A stretch of DNA of 28,230 nucleotides, from the NCBI GenBank assembly GCA_934630855.1, contig CAKTWW010000028.1:1-28230 (forward strand). Reading direction: 5' to 3'. How positions within the stretch are numbered: the first letter of the stretch is position 1; every line of letters begins with the position of its first letter. Position numbers and translations under genes: made by a program. Shown here one piece after another: positions 7,315 through 14,623 of this stretch. The notes below the pieces were generated by a model. That model ran no database searches, was not told where the DNA came from, and saw only the letters and a list, made by a program, of their open reading frames with translations. The stretch is from an uncultured Collinsella sp. GTDB taxonomy: Bacteria > Actinomycetota > Coriobacteriia > Coriobacteriales > Coriobacteriaceae.

Positions 7315-8154
7315 TTATTGAGCATCCACGTAAAGGTCGAACCCGCCCTGCGGCGTGCTGTCAACCGTGTCGGGCGCCTGCGAGTTAAAGCTCACGGGAA
7401 CCATGCGCTTCGAGGCGCGGAAACGCGTGCCGTCGGTGGCGACGGGCGGCTCGTCGACGGTGAGCTCGTAGTCGCCGGGCTTGAGCTCGATGCCATCGCC
7501 AGCGGAGTTGACATATTGGTACTCGTCGATTGCCTGGCCCTTGAGCGTGCGACCCGCGATATGGACGAGCATCTGGCTGTCGCCGCGGGCGGTATCCCAC
7601 GTCGCGCCGTCCTTGACCTCGACCGACACATGCACCGAGCGCGTGCGACTGAGCGATTGCTCGACAGACATCTCGACCTTGGCGGCATCTTCTCGCTGCT
7701 GCTCGACATGGCTCCAGACATTGCCGATCGCCGAGCAGGCGATGACGCCTGCCATGAAGGCGATGAGGATGGGGCCGAGCGGCGAGCGGCGACCCGCGTC
7801 TTCCTCGCGAGCCAGGTTGGGGCGATGCGTGGGGGCGGGCGCCTGAGCGCCCTGCGAGGGCACGTCGAGGATGCTGAAAGATGCCGTGCTACCAGGGTCG
7901 ATGGTATGACGTGGCTGCGGCGTCTTTGCCGGCGAGATTGACATGTCGGCTGGCTCACCCAGCGTTGCCGTGGCATCGGCCTTTGCCTCGTCGGCCTCGG
8001 CCTGGGCCCAGGCCTGTTCGAAGGTCAGAGGCTCGGCGGCATCGTTGCCGGTTTCGGCCTCGTCGCTCGACACGTCGCTCGGCAACGGCTCGTCCCACTC
8101 CTCGTCCGGAGCCTCGCCCTCGCTATACCACCATTCAAAGTTATCGATATCCAT
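7315..8154 (-). CDS. Single-pass membrane protein of unknown function
   Basis: I do not recognise this 279-residue protein. It has an acidic, Trp-rich N-terminus (residues 1-60; many Asp/Glu), a proline-rich low-complexity linker (70-120), a basic stop RR before one hydrophobic segment (about 125-145), and a C-terminal part of about 130 residues. By topology that last part should lie outside the cell (positive residues before the segment, none after). It contains short beta-like stretches with a DGxxLKPGDYELTV-type pattern seen in Ig-like or carrier-type domains. The layout resembles a surface-exposed sensor or an envelope-stress protein, but no function is assigned. The start ATG has only a weak AGGGG site. 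It is followed by the epimerase gene on the same strand. Confidence 0.75.
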   Translation of the reverse strand: MDIDNFEWWYSEGEAPDEEWDEPLPSDVSSDEAETGNDAAEPLTFEQAWAQAEADEAKADATATLGEPADMSISPAKTPQPRHTIDPGSTASFSILDVPSQGAQAPAPTHRPNLAREEDAGRRSPLGPILIAFMAGVIACSAIGNVWSHVEQQREDAAKVEMSVEQSLSRTRSVHVSVEVKDGATWDTARGDSQMLVHIAGRTLKGQAIDEYQYVNSAGDGIELKPGDYELTVDEPPVATDGTRFRASKRMVPVSFNSQAPDTVDSTPQGGFDLYVDAQ

Positions 8155-8239
8155 ACGGGGCGCCCCTTAAGCCTCGCAAATAAACACTTGCTTGCCTTAT
8201 ACCCCCAGATGGCACGGGGGGCCACCGACGCAGACAGGA

Positions 8240-8304
8240 AAACCGTCCCAACATTCGACGGTTTTCCTCGATTTCGAGATTTTCATCGAATGTTGGGACG
8301 GTTT
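8240..8304. repeat. Palindrome family D overlapping a gene end
   Basis: Perfect 19-base arms aaaccgtcccaacattcga (8240-8258) and its complement (8286-8304) enclose a 27-base loop. The right arm encodes the last residues of the fusion gene and the loop supplies its TGA stop (8283-8285). It lies between the 8283-9296 gene and the membrane-protein gene and may also act as a terminator for the former. Confidence 0.7.
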
Positions 8305-9296
8305 GGGAGACCAGCAAGGCACGGGCCCGCCAGGGGCAGCCCCCTCTGCAACGTTACGAGCGCCGCGCGGATGGTTGGGTCGATGAGGGCCTCGCGGAGC
8401 CAGGGGGCCAGCTGCTCGGGATGGCCCTGCAGGTAACCGTCGAGCTCGGAAGGCGCCACGCGGCGTACTTCCGAGATTTCCTCTTGGTTGATATGCAGCT
8501 CACCCGGCTCGACATGGGCCAGGTAGACCTCGCACCATTCGCACTCGCAGCGGCCGTCACCGTGGTCCTCGCGGTAGACCACGTGGCCGAGGCATTCGAG
8601 CTGGTAGGGTTCGCGTGTAATGCCGAGTTCTTCGTTGATACGGCGCGCCGTAGCGGCGGCGGCGTCCTCCCCGGGGAGCGGATGGCCGGCGCAGCTATCG
8701 GCCAGCACCCCGCCCCACAGGCGCTTAAGCGGGCTGCGGCGACAGAGCAGCAGGCGCATGTTTTCGCCCTGGCCCTCGACCAGAAGCGTCAGGAATGCTC
8801 GATGCAGGATACCCTCGCCGGTATGGGCCTCGATGCGATCGACAGGGCCAAGCGCCCTGCCGGTCACGGCATCGACCGCCACGACCTCGGCGCCCGCGCC
8901 GCCCTCATTCCAGCCGGCGCGCAAGATGCGAGCTGCGGCGCCTACGAGCGCGGCGATGAGTTCATTGGTGGTGTCGAGCACGCGCTGCAGGTCGTCCTTG
9001 CTCGCCTGCTCAACATGAAACCCCGTGCTTGCGACCACCGGCACGCCAAAGCGCGTGGCCAGCGCCGCCGCAATGTCGTGCGCCGGGATCTCGTCGCGAT
9101 GGCAGGGAACGGCCAGGACGCTCACCGTCGCCGTGCGGCCGGGCTCGGGACGCGGAATGGCCTGCGCCGTAGCCCCCAGATGAGCGAACTCCGGCGAGCA
9201 GGCGTACACCGCCATGCCCCGCGGCGTCACCGTCAGCTGAGCCTCGAGCGCAAACTTGCCCTCGCCCACTGCGACCTTTGTCGTGTGCATACCCAT
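8283..9296 (-). CDS. LpdD-like domain fused to IPP isomerase-type NUDIX domain
   Basis: This is a 337-residue two-domain protein. Residues about 140-310 match type I isopentenyl-diphosphate isomerase. By alignment from memory to E. coli Idi, the metal ligands are present as His158, His165 and His205 (AGHP), with Glu251 and Glu253 (ECEWCE). Also kept are Glu223 in RRINEELG, Tyr241 and Trp299. The catalytic Cys67 position is Ala203, with Cys202 just before it (SCAGHP), so activity is uncertain. Residues about 5-120 contain EFAHLGATAQA, CHRDEIPAHDIAAAL and TGFHVEQASKDDL. This pattern resembles the LpdD-type chaperone domain linked to prenylated-FMN decarboxylases; that call is less sure. The start ATG 9296 has AGGAGA 4-5 bases upstream. 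The last residues come from a palindromic repeat. It is divergent from an MFS gene with 145 bases between. Confidence 0.75.
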   Translation of the reverse strand: MGMHTTKVAVGEGKFALEAQLTVTPRGMAVYACSPEFAHLGATAQAIPRPEPGRTATVSVLAVPCHRDEIPAHDIAAALATRFGVPVVASTGFHVEQASKDDLQRVLDTTNELIAALVGAAARILRAGWNEGGAGAEVVAVDAVTGRALGPVDRIEAHTGEGILHRAFLTLLVEGQGENMRLLLCRRSPLKRLWGGVLADSCAGHPLPGEDAAAATARRINEELGITREPYQLECLGHVVYREDHGDGRCECEWCEVYLAHVEPGELHINQEEISEVRRVAPSELDGYLQGHPEQLAPWLREALIDPTIRAALVTLQRGLPLAGPCLAGLPNRPNIR

Positions 9297-9441
9297 GGGA
9301 TCTCCTGTCGCCCGCGATGTACCTGAGGCCATCTTCACCTGTATTGCGACTATACAGGCAAGCGCAGACTGTGACAAAGGGGCTGTTCCCTGTCGTGTTC
9401 TGCTAGAGTTGCAGGGACCGGATCCGCTCATATTACGCAAC

Positions 9442-10710
9442 ATGGGAGCAACCGCCTTGACCACCGCGACCTCGTCCACAACAGCATCAACCGCCGCCGC
9501 GCTCTCCCCCGCGCGCACCAACCTTTGCCTGGCGCTGCTCGTGTTGTTGGGCTTTTCGCTCGGCTGCTCGGAGTTCGTGGTTATCGGCATCGAGAGCGAC
9601 CTGGCGACGGAGCTCGGCATCTCACTTGCCACCGCAGGCCAGCTCATCAGCGTGTTCGCGCTCGTCTACGCCATCGCGACGCCGGTGCTTGCGCTCAGCA
9701 CGGGACGCTTCCGCCGCTACCAGCTGCTCGTGTGCTACAGCATCGTCTTTGTGCTGGGCAATCTTGTCATGGCGCTGGCGCCCAACTTTCAAGTGCTGTT
9801 CGTCTCGCGCATCATCTTGGGCTCGGTCTCGGGCGCGCTGCTCGCCGTGGGCGTGACGTATATCCCCGAGCTGCTGTCCCCGCAGCAGACCTCGCTCGCC
9901 ATCTCGGTGGTGTATGGCGCATTTTCCGTGGCGATGGTCTTTGTGACCTCGATCGGCAAGTTTGTAGCCGACACGCTCGACTGGCATGTTGCCATGTACG
10001 GCACGCTGGCCTTTGCCGTTTTAATCTGCGCCGCGCTCGTGGCGTTTATGCCGCGCGCCGGACAGACCGACGAGCCCGCCACCTTCCGCGAGCAGGCAGG
10101 GCTGCTGCGCGAGCCGAGTATTATCACCGGCATGCTCATCTTCCTGTTTGGCGTGGGCTCGGTCTATGTGTTCTACGGTTACGTGACACCTTATCTGGAG
10201 CAGGTGCTGGGCATGGGCACCGTTCAGGCAAGCACCACCCTTATGGCCTACGGCGTGTTCTGCCTGACCTCGAACATCCTGGGCGGATGGATTGACGCTC
10301 GCTTTGGCATGAAGGCGTTGCTCGTGACGTTTGTGCTCCAGGCGGCGGCATTGTTTGGGCTGTTTGCCGTGGGCGCCGCCATGCCGCTCGCGCTCGTCTT
10401 TGTCTTTAGCCTGGCGCTGCTCATGTACCTGTTCTCGGTCTCGTGCATCACGCACTTTATGGATGTGGCGCGCAGCCGTCATCCCAAATCGATGGTGCTC
10501 GCGAGCTCGGTGGAGCCCATGGCGTTTAACGTCGGCATCTCGTTTGGCACGACCGTGGGCGGCACCGTGGTGACCGGCATCGGCATCTCCTACGTGGGCG
10601 CCGTCGGAGCCGTGTTCTCGCTCGTGGCCTGGGTGCTCACCCTGGTGACGATCAAGCTCGCCCGATGGGAGCGCCGCCGCCACGCAGCACAGCCCTCGAC
10701 GCAGGCATAG
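9442..10710 (+). CDS. MFS efflux transporter (AraJ/SotB-like)
   Basis: This 422-residue, twelve-segment major facilitator protein resembles the DHA1 drug- or sugar-efflux branch. The first segment (about 30-50: LGFSLGCSEFVVIGI) carries the F/GxxEFxxxG pattern common to AraJ/SotB and related exporters, and the loop after segment 2 ends in STGRFRRYQ. The start is taken at ATG 9442. The frame is open further left, but that part overlaps the promoter region of the divergent gene and a decayed family B repeat. No good Shine-Dalgarno is visible before 9442, so the start is not certain. It stands alone; the next gene has its own operators. The substrate is unknown; a sugar, a drug or an amino-acid derivative is possible. 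Confidence 0.85.
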   Translation: MGATALTTATSSTTASTAAALSPARTNLCLALLVLLGFSLGCSEFVVIGIESDLATELGISLATAGQLISVFALVYAIATPVLALSTGRFRRYQLLVCYSIVFVLGNLVMALAPNFQVLFVSRIILGSVSGALLAVGVTYIPELLSPQQTSLAISVVYGAFSVAMVFVTSIGKFVADTLDWHVAMYGTLAFAVLICAALVAFMPRAGQTDEPATFREQAGLLREPSIITGMLIFLFGVGSVYVFYGYVTPYLEQVLGMGTVQASTTLMAYGVFCLTSNILGGWIDARFGMKALLVTFVLQAAALFGLFAVGAAMPLALVFVFSLALLMYLFSVSCITHFMDVARSRHPKSMVLASSVEPMAFNVGISFGTTVGGTVVTGIGISYVGAVGAVFSLVAWVLTLVTIKLARWERRRHAAQPSTQA

Positions 10711-10819
10711 GGGCGGAACCGGGAACGGGCGCAAGCACAGCCCAGAGCGGCGAGCGACCGGTGAAAACCGCACCATACGAGCAGTGTTTATCCGCTTGCA
10801 GGCTCCAGCAATTCAATTT

Positions 10820-10903
10820 CGTGTACTTCAAATACACGTTTTCCACGATTTCGTGTATTTCAAGTACACGAAATCGTACTAAACTATGTATTTGGAATAC
10901 ACG
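10820..10903 (+). promoter_or_regulatory. Three evenly spaced 19-bp operator-like palindromes
   Basis: Site 1 cgtgtacttcaaatacacg (10820-10838), site 2 cgtgtatttcaagtacacg (10852-10870) and site 3 tatgtatttggaatacacg (10885-10903) are related imperfect palindromes. Their centres are 32 and 33 bases apart, about three helical turns, so bound proteins would line up on one face. Sites 1 and 2 are also arranged as one large inverted repeat (10816-10838 and 10852-10874). Site 3 ends 19 bases before the ATPase start codon, and a possible -10 element TAAACT lies at 10880-10885. They most likely bind the regulator of the following gene, perhaps its own product. Confidence 0.7.
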
Positions 10904-10922
10904 AAATTGGAAAGGCGGCCCC

Positions 10923-12293
10923 ATGCGCAGATCAATCGAATCCGTTATCGAATCATGGGGGACAAAGGACGCCTCGCGCCCCCTCCTCATCCGTGGCGCA
11001 CGACGCGTGGGCAAAACATACGCTGCCGAGGAAATCGGCAGACGAATCGCCGGCGATGCGTTTGTCAAACTCGACTTTCAGACCGATCTTGAGCTGATTG
11101 CCCCGCTGTTCGACTGCCCCACCGACGACGTTGACACCATCGTGGCACGAATCTCAGACTATAAACGCACCCCCATTCGCAAGGAAACCGCATTCATCCT
11201 GTTTGACGAGGTGCAGCTCTGCGAACGGGCGCTCAACTCGCTTCGCTTTTTCTCGGGTTCGGGCTGGCGCATATGCGCGACCGGCAGCCAGCTCGGCGTC
11301 GCCACGCGCAAGCGCAAGTTGCCTTTTCCCAGCGGCGTCCGCCAAGAGACCATGCATCCTATGTCGTTCGAGGAGTTTCTCTGGGCACTCGATGAGGAGC
11401 AGATGGCGGATGCCATTCGCACCCACGCCGGCACACTCGAGACCTACGCTGCGCACCAAGCCGCGCTCAACCTGTTTCATCGATACCAGATCGTGGGCGG
11501 CATGCCCGCCGCCGTCAACGCATATCGCAAGACGTTGTCCATCGAAGACGCGCGCGTCGAGCAGCGCGAAATCGACGAGACCTACACCGCCGATATGACC
11601 GACCCCGAAAACGGGATCAGCGGCGTGGCAGCGCGCAAGGTCTGGCGCTCCATTCCATCCCAGCTGCTACGATCCTCAACCAAGAAATTCAAGTATTCCG
11701 AGGTCGAACGCGGAGGCCGTCGCGCCAAGCTCATCGAGCCACTCGACTGGCTCGAAGGCGCCGGCATCATATCGGTCAACAACCTGACCGAAGGCATCGA
11801 ACCTCCCCTCGTCCCCTTCGACGACGAAGACGGAAGTTTCTTTAAGGTCTATCTTCTCGATACGGGCCTCATGTTCTACAAACTCGGCATCAACCCGCGG
11901 CTCTGGCTCGACCTCAAAGAGGATTCCACCATTGCGCTGTCTTCCGACTTTCGAGGTGCCCTGGCGGAAAACTCGGTCATGCAGGCATTTTCGGGCAATG
12001 GTTTGCAGACATACTATTGGATGCCGCCGTCTTCTTGGAAGACGAGCGGCGAGCTTGATTTCCTACTTCAGACCGACCGTATGGAAATCGTTCCCGTCGA
12101 GGTAAAGTCCGCACGCAACGTGCGCGCGAGAACCCTCGGGTCGTTTATGGACAAAGCCCGGTCGCCATATGCCTACATTTTGTCCGAGAACAATTTTACC
12201 CGCAGCGAAACCGATGACGGGCGCGAGCTGCGCCACCTCCCCTTGTACGCAGCGGGCTTTATTGGAGCAAACTGCCTCAAGGGCAGTCTGTAA
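10923..12293 (+). CDS. AAA-family ATPase with DUF4143 domain
   Basis: This 456-residue protein is of the AAA_14/DUF4143 type. Walker A is GARRVGKT (25-32) and Walker B ILFDE (D95, E96); a sensor-like ATGSQLG follows. The C-terminal half has a DUF4143 region ending in GELDFLLQ and PVEVKSA, an E-x-D...E-x-K arrangement like PD-(D/E)xK nucleases. The family is widespread, often single-gene and without an established role; links to mobile or defence functions have been suggested but are not shown here. The ATG at 10923 has AAAGG 8 bases upstream; longer frames run through the operator palindromes and are rejected. The phosphatase gene follows after 33 bases and may share the transcript. Confidence 0.9.
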   Translation: MRRSIESVIESWGTKDASRPLLIRGARRVGKTYAAEEIGRRIAGDAFVKLDFQTDLELIAPLFDCPTDDVDTIVARISDYKRTPIRKETAFILFDEVQLCERALNSLRFFSGSGWRICATGSQLGVATRKRKLPFPSGVRQETMHPMSFEEFLWALDEEQMADAIRTHAGTLETYAAHQAALNLFHRYQIVGGMPAAVNAYRKTLSIEDARVEQREIDETYTADMTDPENGISGVAARKVWRSIPSQLLRSSTKKFKYSEVERGGRRAKLIEPLDWLEGAGIISVNNLTEGIEPPLVPFDDEDGSFFKVYLLDTGLMFYKLGINPRLWLDLKEDSTIALSSDFRGALAENSVMQAFSGNGLQTYYWMPPSSWKTSGELDFLLQTDRMEIVPVEVKSARNVRARTLGSFMDKARSPYAYILSENNFTRSETDDGRELRHLPLYAAGFIGANCLKGSL

Positions 12294-12326
12294 GCCCCGT
12301 GCGACCGCCTAGAAAGGAAACCGCAT

Positions 12327-12773
12327 ATGCAACGCATTCTTTTTATCTGCTACGGCAACATCTGTCGCTCGACGATGGCTGAGTCGGTGTTTACCGAGCT
12401 GGTGCGCCGTGCTGGGCGCGAGGCGAAATTCGTCATCGATTCCGCGGCGACCTCGACTGAGGAGATCGGCAACCCGCCGCATCATGGCACCGTCGCCAAG
12501 CTGCGCGAGGTCGGGATTCCCGTGGTCGCCCACCGTGCACGCCAGGTGCGTCGCGCGGAGTATGGCGACTGGGATCACATTGTCTATATGGATGCCGATA
12601 ACGCTCGCGGTCTTCGTCGCATTTTTGGCGATGACCCCGACGGCAAGATTTCGCGGCTGCTCGATTGGACCGATCGCCCCGGCGACGTCGCCGACCCCTG
12701 GTACACCGGCAACTTCGATGCAACGTACCGCGATGTGCTCGCCGGCTGCACGGCCATGCTCGAGCAACTGTAG
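12327..12773 (+). CDS. Low-molecular-weight protein-tyrosine phosphatase
   Basis: This 148-residue enzyme removes phosphate from protein tyrosines. The P-loop is CYGNICRST with nucleophile Cys8 and Arg14, and the general acid is Asp123 in DPWYTG (usually DPYYG or DPF). Length is typical for the family. The ATG has AAAGGAAA 8 bases upstream. It is in the same direction as, and 33 bases after, the DUF4143 ATPase gene. No tyrosine kinase or capsule genes lie nearby, so the substrate is not suggested by context. It is followed by the family A repeat. Confidence 0.95.
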   Translation: MQRILFICYGNICRSTMAESVFTELVRRAGREAKFVIDSAATSTEEIGNPPHHGTVAKLREVGIPVVAHRARQVRRAEYGDWDHIVYMDADNARGLRRIFGDDPDGKISRLLDWTDRPGDVADPWYTGNFDATYRDVLAGCTAMLEQL

Positions 12774-12819
12774 GCGCTCGGGTGGCGCGGACACACGAGC
12801 CACACCATCGGCATAATAC

Positions 12820-12912
12820 GAGCGTGGATTTTCTCCCGCATGAAAAATGAGCGTGGATTTTCTCCCACTTTGAGCGTTCAAGCGCGCTCTAAACGGGAGA
12901 AAATCCACGCTC
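12820..12912. repeat. Palindromic repeat, family A copy 3 with a duplicated arm
   Basis: Two left arms, gagcgtggattttctcccgc (12820-12839) and gagcgtggattttctcccac (12849-12868), precede one right arm (12894-12912). Arm bases differ from copies 1 and 2 at the same positions in both arms (TTTT in place of AAAA or TAA), so pairing is kept. It lies between the convergent phosphatase and TIGR04076-like genes, directly next to the stop of the latter, and can serve both as a terminator. Confidence 0.75.
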
Positions 12913-12914
12913 GA

Positions 12915-13244
12915 TTACTCGTCGACGATCTCGGCAAGCCAGACGTTCAGCGTATCGACCTCGGGACAGCAGAACTTTGCCGTGCCGGGCTCGTTGCCAG
13001 GCACGGTTCCGCCATAGCGCAGAATATCGATATAGGGAAAGCCCACATGGCAGGCCATGGCGCACATCTTGCCGCGGTCTCGGTCGAAGTCAAAAACGTC
13101 GCCCGGCTTGTGACCATGGTGGCAGCAACACGCACCCAGCTGGTCCACGCAGCTCACGCGGATACGTGGGCGCTTGCCACGCGGCGCGCCGAGCGACTTG
13201 TTCTCGCCCGCAGGCTTGACGCCGCCCTCGCCAGCGTTACTCAT
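12915..13244 (-). CDS. TIGR04076-like Cys/His-rich small protein
   Basis: This 109-residue protein resembles the TIGR04076 family (conserved CPxGHKxGDxF and CCPD-like motifs, function unknown). Visible are CCCHHGHKPGDVFDFD (Cys39-41, His42, 43, 45), MCAMACH (Cys61, Cys65, His66), a PYIDILRYG segment and FCCPEV (Cys92, 93). Eight cysteines and several histidines suggest metal or cluster binding. The first 27 residues are a basic, poorly conserved tail. Its ATG overlaps the stop of the upstream kinase gene in ATGAGTAA, so translation is probably coupled; no separate strong Shine-Dalgarno is visible. The pairing with a vitamin B6 kinase is the only hint of function. Confidence 0.8.
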   Translation of the reverse strand: MSNAGEGGVKPAGENKSLGAPRGKRPRIRVSCVDQLGACCCHHGHKPGDVFDFDRDRGKMCAMACHVGFPYIDILRYGGTVPGNEPGTAKFCCPEVDTLNVWLAEIVDE

Positions 13245-14061
13245 GGTCGATCACGTCCAGGCAGGCCTCGATGGGCAGGCCGGCCGACTTGTCCTCTTGG
13301 TCGGCATTGCGCTCGATAAGCTCAGCCACCACACGCATAGCATCGGACGTCGCGCGCTGCAAACTCCAGCCTGCCATAACGCGGCCGACGAGCACCGCCG
13401 AGAACGTGTCGCCCGTGCCCGGGAAGTAGACCGGGATCAGCTCAAAGGGAATCGTAAAGTACTCCCCCGCCACATGGTCGTAACCGATAACCGCATTCGT
13501 GCCATTGACCACGGCGCTCGTAATGACCACCGATTTGGCACCCAGCTCGCGCACGGCGTCCACAAGGGCGCGGGCCTCATCGGGCGTGATCTGCTCTGCA
13601 ATAGGCGTATCGGTGAGCAGACAGGCCTCGGTGTAGTTGGGCACCGCGTAATCGGCGCACTCGAGCAGATGCCGCATAAGGCCAATCGTGGACTCGGGCA
13701 CACCGGCATAGAGCTTGCCGTTGTCGCCCATGATGGGATCGACGAACACCTTGGTGCCCTTTTGCGCGCGGCGGTGGCAAAAGTCCGAGATGATGCGCGT
13801 CTCTTCCTCGGTCACGATAAAGCCGGTGGAGATGGCGTCGAACTCAAAGCCGAGCTCCTCCCAGATGGCGAGGCTCTGGCGCACGTAATCCGTAGTGTCG
13901 TGGATGTAGAACTTGGGGTAGTTGAGCGTATCGGACACAAGCGCCGTCGGCAGATTGTGGATACGGTAGCCCATGTGCGACAGCACCGGCAGCATGGCGG
14001 AAAGCGCGACCTTTCCGTAGCCGCACATATCGTTAATCAGCAGCAGCTGAGTATTCTTCAT
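13237..14061 (-). CDS. Pyridoxal/pyridoxamine kinase
   Basis: This 274-residue ribokinase-fold enzyme of the PdxK/PdxY group phosphorylates vitamin B6 forms with ATP. Evidence includes the N-terminal NDMCGYGKVAL segment, the VDPIMGDNGKLY segment (108-118), PNYTEACLLT (141-150) and the anion-hole motif GTGD (215-218) with catalytic Asp218. Length fits. The ATG at 14061 with GGGAG upstream is preferred; an open extension to 14226 has no family similarity. The gene overlaps the next one by 8 bases (ATGAGTAA), forming a two-gene unit. Which vitamer is preferred cannot be seen. Confidence 0.9.
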   Translation of the reverse strand: MKNTQLLLINDMCGYGKVALSAMLPVLSHMGYRIHNLPTALVSDTLNYPKFYIHDTTDYVRQSLAIWEELGFEFDAISTGFIVTEEETRIISDFCHRRAQKGTKVFVDPIMGDNGKLYAGVPESTIGLMRHLLECADYAVPNYTEACLLTDTPIAEQITPDEARALVDAVRELGAKSVVITSAVVNGTNAVIGYDHVAGEYFTIPFELIPVYFPGTGDTFSAVLVGRVMAGWSLQRATSDAMRVVAELIERNADQEDKSAGLPIEACLDVIDHE

Positions 14062-14243
14062 GAGGGTCTCCCTTGGTTCGGGCACGGCGCAGCAGCGCCA
14101 CAGTGCGACTAAGTGTAGCGCAGGAGGCGTTGTGGGCGGAGGCGAGCGGTACGAAGGGCAAATTGTTGCGGAAAGGTTTCGGAAATGGGAGGTAAATCGC
14201 GGCGGTAGCGGCACAGTAGCTGCCATCTATTTACTACCATTTC

Positions 14244-14395
14244 AAAACTATGCCTATTTACTACGTTTAACCGCCCGCCTCTAACCACAACGAATTTCTC
14301 TCCAACAAAACCGCAGGTAGATAGCTTGCGTTTTTTCAGAAACAGCTGTTGTGGTCAGCGATGCTGGATTCATCGTAGTAATTAGGCATAGTTTT
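14244..14395. repeat. Long inverted repeat, possible miniature element
   Basis: Arms of 22 bases (14244-14265 and 14374-14395; core ACTATGCCTA) pair with one mismatch around a 108-base interior. The interior has a smaller pair CCACAAC/GTTGTGG and a terminator-like stem CGCA/TGCG followed by TTTTTT (near 14312-14337). A direct repeat CTATTTACTAC occurs at 14226-14236 and 14254-14264. The region is AT-richer than its surroundings and has no coding frame. It fills most of the gene-free stretch between the kinase start and the MarR promoter. Confidence 0.55.
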
Positions 14396-14463
14396 TGGCA
14401 AGGCCGCTTCGAAAGGCATCATCGCAGCCCAAAACGATACCTTTTCCTCCGTCCCCCAGGGAT

Positions 14464-14527
14464 CAGATTGCCGCTTAGGAGCGTTTGCAGCGTCGAGCGG
14501 TTACGGCGTTTGGTAAAACGCCGTAAC
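14464..14527 (+). repeat. Second copy of the 291-353 element
   Basis: Sixty-four bases match 291-353 almost throughout, starting CAGATTGCCGCTTAGG. The closing hairpin (14500-14511 with 14516-14527) stays fully paired although its CGCGG has become CGGCG and the partner strand changed to match. The left half of the long stem seen at 215-243 is absent here, so this copy is partial. It ends 17 bases before the -35 element of the MarR operon. Confidence 0.75.
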
Positions 14528-14544
14528 TTAATAAGTTTGGTACC

Positions 14545-14573
14545 TTGACATTCATTTCTTATGCTCCTAGATT
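14545..14573 (+). promoter_or_regulatory. Promoter of the MarR-ABC efflux operon
   Basis: A perfect -35 TTGACA (14545-14550) is separated by 17 bases from TAGATT (14568-14573), a 4 of 6 match to the -10 consensus. The left operator arm begins on the last bases of this -10 element. Confidence 0.7.
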
Positions 14574-14607
14574 AGTTAGGCACAAAACAATTGCACTACC
14601 TAACTAA
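14572..14607 (+). promoter_or_regulatory. Operator of the MarR-ABC efflux operon
   Basis: Perfect 9-base inverted arms TTAGTTAGG (14572-14580) and CCTAACTAA (14599-14607) flank 18 bases. The left arm overlaps the -10 element and the right arm ends just before the ribosome-binding site GAAAGGAG. Binding here would block the promoter, as expected for autoregulation by the MarR protein encoded next. Confidence 0.65.
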
Positions 14608-14623
14608 AGAAAGGAGCGACACC

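Noticed and set aside
9370..9397. Third family B palindrome
   Set aside because: Only the left half TGTGACAAAGGGG is intact and the right half is too changed to pair well, so it is mentioned only as a probable decayed copy.
9297..9647. N-terminal extension of the NUDIX fusion gene (117 residues)
   Set aside because: The extension overlaps the start of the divergent MFS gene, is low in complexity, and ATG 9296 has its own AGGAGA site.
14591..14623. TTG start for the MarR gene
   Set aside because: It would put the operator arm and ribosome-binding site inside the coding region. ATG 14624 has a well-placed AAAGGAG.
14062..14623. tRNA or riboswitch in the kinase-MarR gap
   Set aside because: No cloverleaf or T-loop pattern and no riboswitch core I recognise. 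The structure present is explained by the inverted repeat and the partial folded element.
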